Assembly (NCBI RefSeq): GCF_016808335.1
Contig: NC_053149.1
Location: forward strand, 19,564,733 to 19,628,732
Direction: 5' to 3'
From: Panicum virgatum
Taxonomy: Eukaryota > Streptophyta > Magnoliopsida > Poales > Poaceae
Length of the DNA stretch: 64,000 nucleotides
This document shows positions 61,812 to 64,000 of the stretch, one piece after another. Position 1 is the first letter of the stretch, and each line of letters opens with the position of its first letter. A model generated the notes under the pieces. The model saw nothing but the letters and a program-made list of their open reading frames with translations, had not been told where the DNA came from and did not search any database. Position numbers and translations under genes: made by a program.

Positions 61812-62203
61812 TGTTGACGATTCCTAAATACCTATTTTAGGCCATCAAATCCTTCATAAATGCTAAAAAGATAAACATCAACTTAGTGGTAGGGGTTTAT
61901 TACTAACCATTTTTATAAGTGTTGGTAAATATTTGTATGCAGGTGTAATAGCGTAGAAAACACACATCAAGAGCAAGGAAACACACTCCTCTATCCAAGG
62001 CAAAAGGTGCCAACCAATCAGAGTGTGCCGTCATTCAGCCTCACATGGATCAAGGGGCCCACAAACACAAGCAACCGACTTAGGACAGTGTTTGACTCAG
62101 GCAAAACCGACCTTAGGGCCTACATAGCAGTTGCCCAGTTGAAGATGAGCCAGTTTAGAGCCAAAACCAAGTCGGCCGACCACCCCGGTCGGTCGACCAA
62201 ACA
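61812..62203 (+). repeat. possible gypsy-type LTR with internal sequence on both sides
   Basis: 392 bp, TGTTGACG at the start and AAACA at the end. It is preceded by a purine-rich AGCAAAGGCTAAGTGTGAGGG. It is followed 1 bp later by TGGCGCCACTCTTGG, a primer-binding-site-like motif of gypsy elements. Sequence beyond this (GGCAAGCGTACAGATACCGA near 62244) resembles a gypsy leader. The assignment rests on motif memory only. Confidence 0.5.
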
Positions 62204-63261
62204 TTGGCGCCACTCTTGGCAGTCCTTAGCCTAATAGAATAAATTGGCAAGCGTACAGATACCGATGTAGCTTCCACCTTGAAACATTCCATGGTATCCA
62301 ATCCACGAGGAATGAGAAGTGTACTAGTAGTGACTCTTGTTTATCCAGGGGATATAAATGGGAGTGAAGAGGTCCAGATAAGATAGGTAGATGTGGCCTA
62401 ACGTCGTCTTGCTCCTATCAAGAATACTTGACTTATACCCTAGTTGCTTCGGCGGCCTCAGAGAAGGACTCAGACAGGGACGAGAAGGGAGTCCAATAAC
62501 AGTTGGCCATTACTGCTATGAAAGTACCCGAACGTGATGGACTACGAAAGACGGATAGGGCTGTCACCATCTGCCGCCTATCACTGCAGTTCCGTGAGAT
62601 GGAACACGACTCAAGGTAACTTATTAAGACTAGGCACCACGCCTTACTGACTCTTTGCTAACTCTTTTTGTGTAATATGAGGCCGTCGTTGTAGCTCAGC
62701 AATTCTTTTTGTGGATGCTAACTCTTTGCTGGAGGAGCCTCCTGATAGTTTAGCTTAGGCATGTGCACTGAACGAATCATGTAAAAGGCGTACCAGGAGT
62801 CCCCAGGACTGGGACAGGTTGTTGTAGCGTTGTATATGGGTACTAATAGTGAATGGAGTATTCGTTTTTGTATAAAGAAAACCTGACCAATAGGACCATT
62901 AATTAGCTCGCAGGTAGATAGCTTGGCCTGTGAACGCCTGAGTGCAGGCTACAAGGACGCAGTGTTGTCTCTTCGCAGCGTGATCTTGGCAATTTTTGGT
63001 TTCCAACTGAGCTGATCTTTGAAATCCAAACTGTTGTCTTCACAGACTCCTTCCATCACCATTCGCCAACGTTGCACTTTTTTTTTTTGAAAGGCACCAA
63101 CGTTGCTCTGCCTTTGATGGAAATGAAAATAAGCAAGACAGTCCACAGAGAACGGCAAGGCGAATTCGTTTTTGTGCAGCCTAAATAGCCCACAGAACAC
63201 ACTGGACAACAAAACGATATATAGAGGCCACAAACCAGCCCAATAATACAAAAAAAGCCTT
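62204..63261. other. gypsy leader remnant and RPL26 distal upstream region
   Basis: The first 300-400 bp look like retrotransposon leader sequence. The rest is intergenic up to the RPL26 promoter. No coding region is supported. Confidence 0.45.
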
Positions 63262-63424
63262 GGCCCAGTAGCCCAGCCCAACAACCCATTTCGTCAAAGT
63301 GATCTGACCCGTCCACTGGAAATCGGACGCCGCCACACAAAACCCTAGCACCGCATCACCTATATAATCTCTCCCATCACAGCCTCCCGCCGCCTCCATC
63401 CGCTCCCCGCCCACCAAAACCCTA
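63262..63424 (+). promoter_or_regulatory. RPL26 promoter: site II motifs, TATA box, telo-boxes
   Basis: Clustered GGCCCA/AGCCCA site II motifs (63262-63280), a TATA box TATATAA at 63361-63367, and two telo-boxes AAACCCTA (63340-63347 and 63417-63424). This combination is typical of plant ribosomal protein genes and fits growth-linked, TCP-type regulation. Confidence 0.8.
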
Positions 63425-63483
63425 GCCGCCGCCGCAGCGGCATCCCAGGTAAGGAAGAAGGAGCGTTCCCCGCCGCCGCCGCC

Positions 63484-63957
63484 ATGAAGCTCAACCCCCG
63501 CGTCACGAGCTCCCGCCGGAAGTGCCGCAAGGCGCACTTCACGGCCCCGTCCTCCGTCCGCCGCGTGCTCATGTCCGCGGCGCTGTCGGCGGAGCTCCGC
63601 CACAAGTACAATGTGCGCTCCATCCCGATCCGCAAGGACGACGAGGTGCAGGTTGTGCGCGGCACCTTCAAGGGACGCGAGGGCAAGGTGGTGCAGGTGT
63701 ACCGCCGCCGCTGGGTCATCCACGTCGAGCGGATCACCCGCGAGAAGGTGAACGGCTCCACCGTCAACGTGGGCATCCACCCCTCCAAGGTTGTCGTCAC
63801 CAAGCTGAAGCTCGACAAGGACCGCAAGGCCCTCCTCGACCGCAAGGCACGCGGCCGTGCCGCCGACAAGGCCAAGGGCAAGTTCACCGCCGACGACGTC
63901 GCCGCTGCTGCTGGCGGTGCCGCCGCCACCGGTGCCTCCCTCCAGGAGATCGACTAG
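63484..63957 (+). CDS. RPL26: 60S ribosomal protein L26
   Basis: Component of the large cytosolic ribosomal subunit (uL24 family), near the peptide exit tunnel. A single exon encodes 157 aa, a little longer than the usual ~146-150 because of an Ala-rich C-terminal tail. The N-terminus [19 protein letters not shown] and the KOW motif region ([18 protein letters not shown], about residues 60-77) are fully typical, and [19 protein letters not shown] follows. The start has strong context (GCCGCCATGAAG). GC-rich codon use fits a highly expressed monocot gene. No frameshifts. Confidence 0.97.
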   Translation: MKLNPRVTSSRRKCRKAHFTAPSSVRRVLMSAALSAELRHKYNVRSIPIRKDDEVQVVRGTFKGREGKVVQVYRRRWVIHVERITREKVNGSTVNVGIHPSKVVVTKLKLDKDRKALLDRKARGRAADKAKGKFTADDVAAAAGGAAATGASLQEID

Positions 63958-64000
63958 GCGCTGCGCGGCGGGGGGATCTGATGGCGGTCGTGCCGCCTTT

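Noticed and set aside
1..64000. CRISPR arrays, tRNA or rRNA genes
   Set aside because: No regularly spaced direct-repeat array or tRNA cloverleaf was seen. The only rRNA-like sequence is the 5S-derived part of the Cassandra LTRs.

Overview
This window is a piece of a grass nuclear genome, most likely Andropogoneae (sorghum, sugarcane or Miscanthus type). The evidence is intron-rich genes with plant transit and signal peptides, GC-rich monocot first exons, a Sirevirus-type Ty1/copia element with repeated polypurine tracts, Stowaway and Tourist MITEs, CACTA elements and a Cassandra TRIM. The species is an inference and cannot be read directly from the sequence.

Layout. 1-3849: a broken minus-strand Ty1/copia element, fused to a pectin acetylesterase (PAE) gene at 3851-5640 that has lost its first three exons. 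6070-14141: a 5'-truncated Sirevirus. 14145-19600: a copia remnant, a 1.77 kb non-LTR retroposon with a target-site duplication (TSD), and nested CACTA-type elements. 20147-23577: a complete 11-exon PAE gene. 24220-39918 (minus): a chloroplast SecA (SECA1) gene with at least six independent disabling lesions. One of them is a complete 4.1 kb copia element with identical LTRs, inserted in exon 2. 40923-44966 (minus): an intact Sec23-like COPII coat gene. 45903-50056: a CACTA element carrying a Ulp1-like fragment, with a Cassandra TRIM (5S-like LTRs) nested inside it. 52666-56019: a FAM192A/NIP30-like gene with a MITE ending 52 bp upstream of its start codon. 58872-61740: a degenerate L1-type LINE. 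61812-62203: an LTR that looks gypsy-like. 63484-63957: an intact ribosomal protein L26 gene with telo-boxes and site II motifs in its promoter.

The four intact genes (PAE, Sec23-like, FAM192A-like, RPL26) are unrelated housekeeping or cell-wall genes, with no sign of operon-like logic. I did not find a clearly undescribed biological system. The strongest second-look items are: the SecA pseudogene and its order of decay, including a 40-bp patchwork insertion copied from two nearby sites; the recently inserted gag-less copia whose three in-frame stops are all TAG at probable CAG glutamine codons; Cassandra nested in CACTA; a tandem duplication that includes a CACTA terminus; and an RT-less non-LTR retroposon with a 15-bp TSD.
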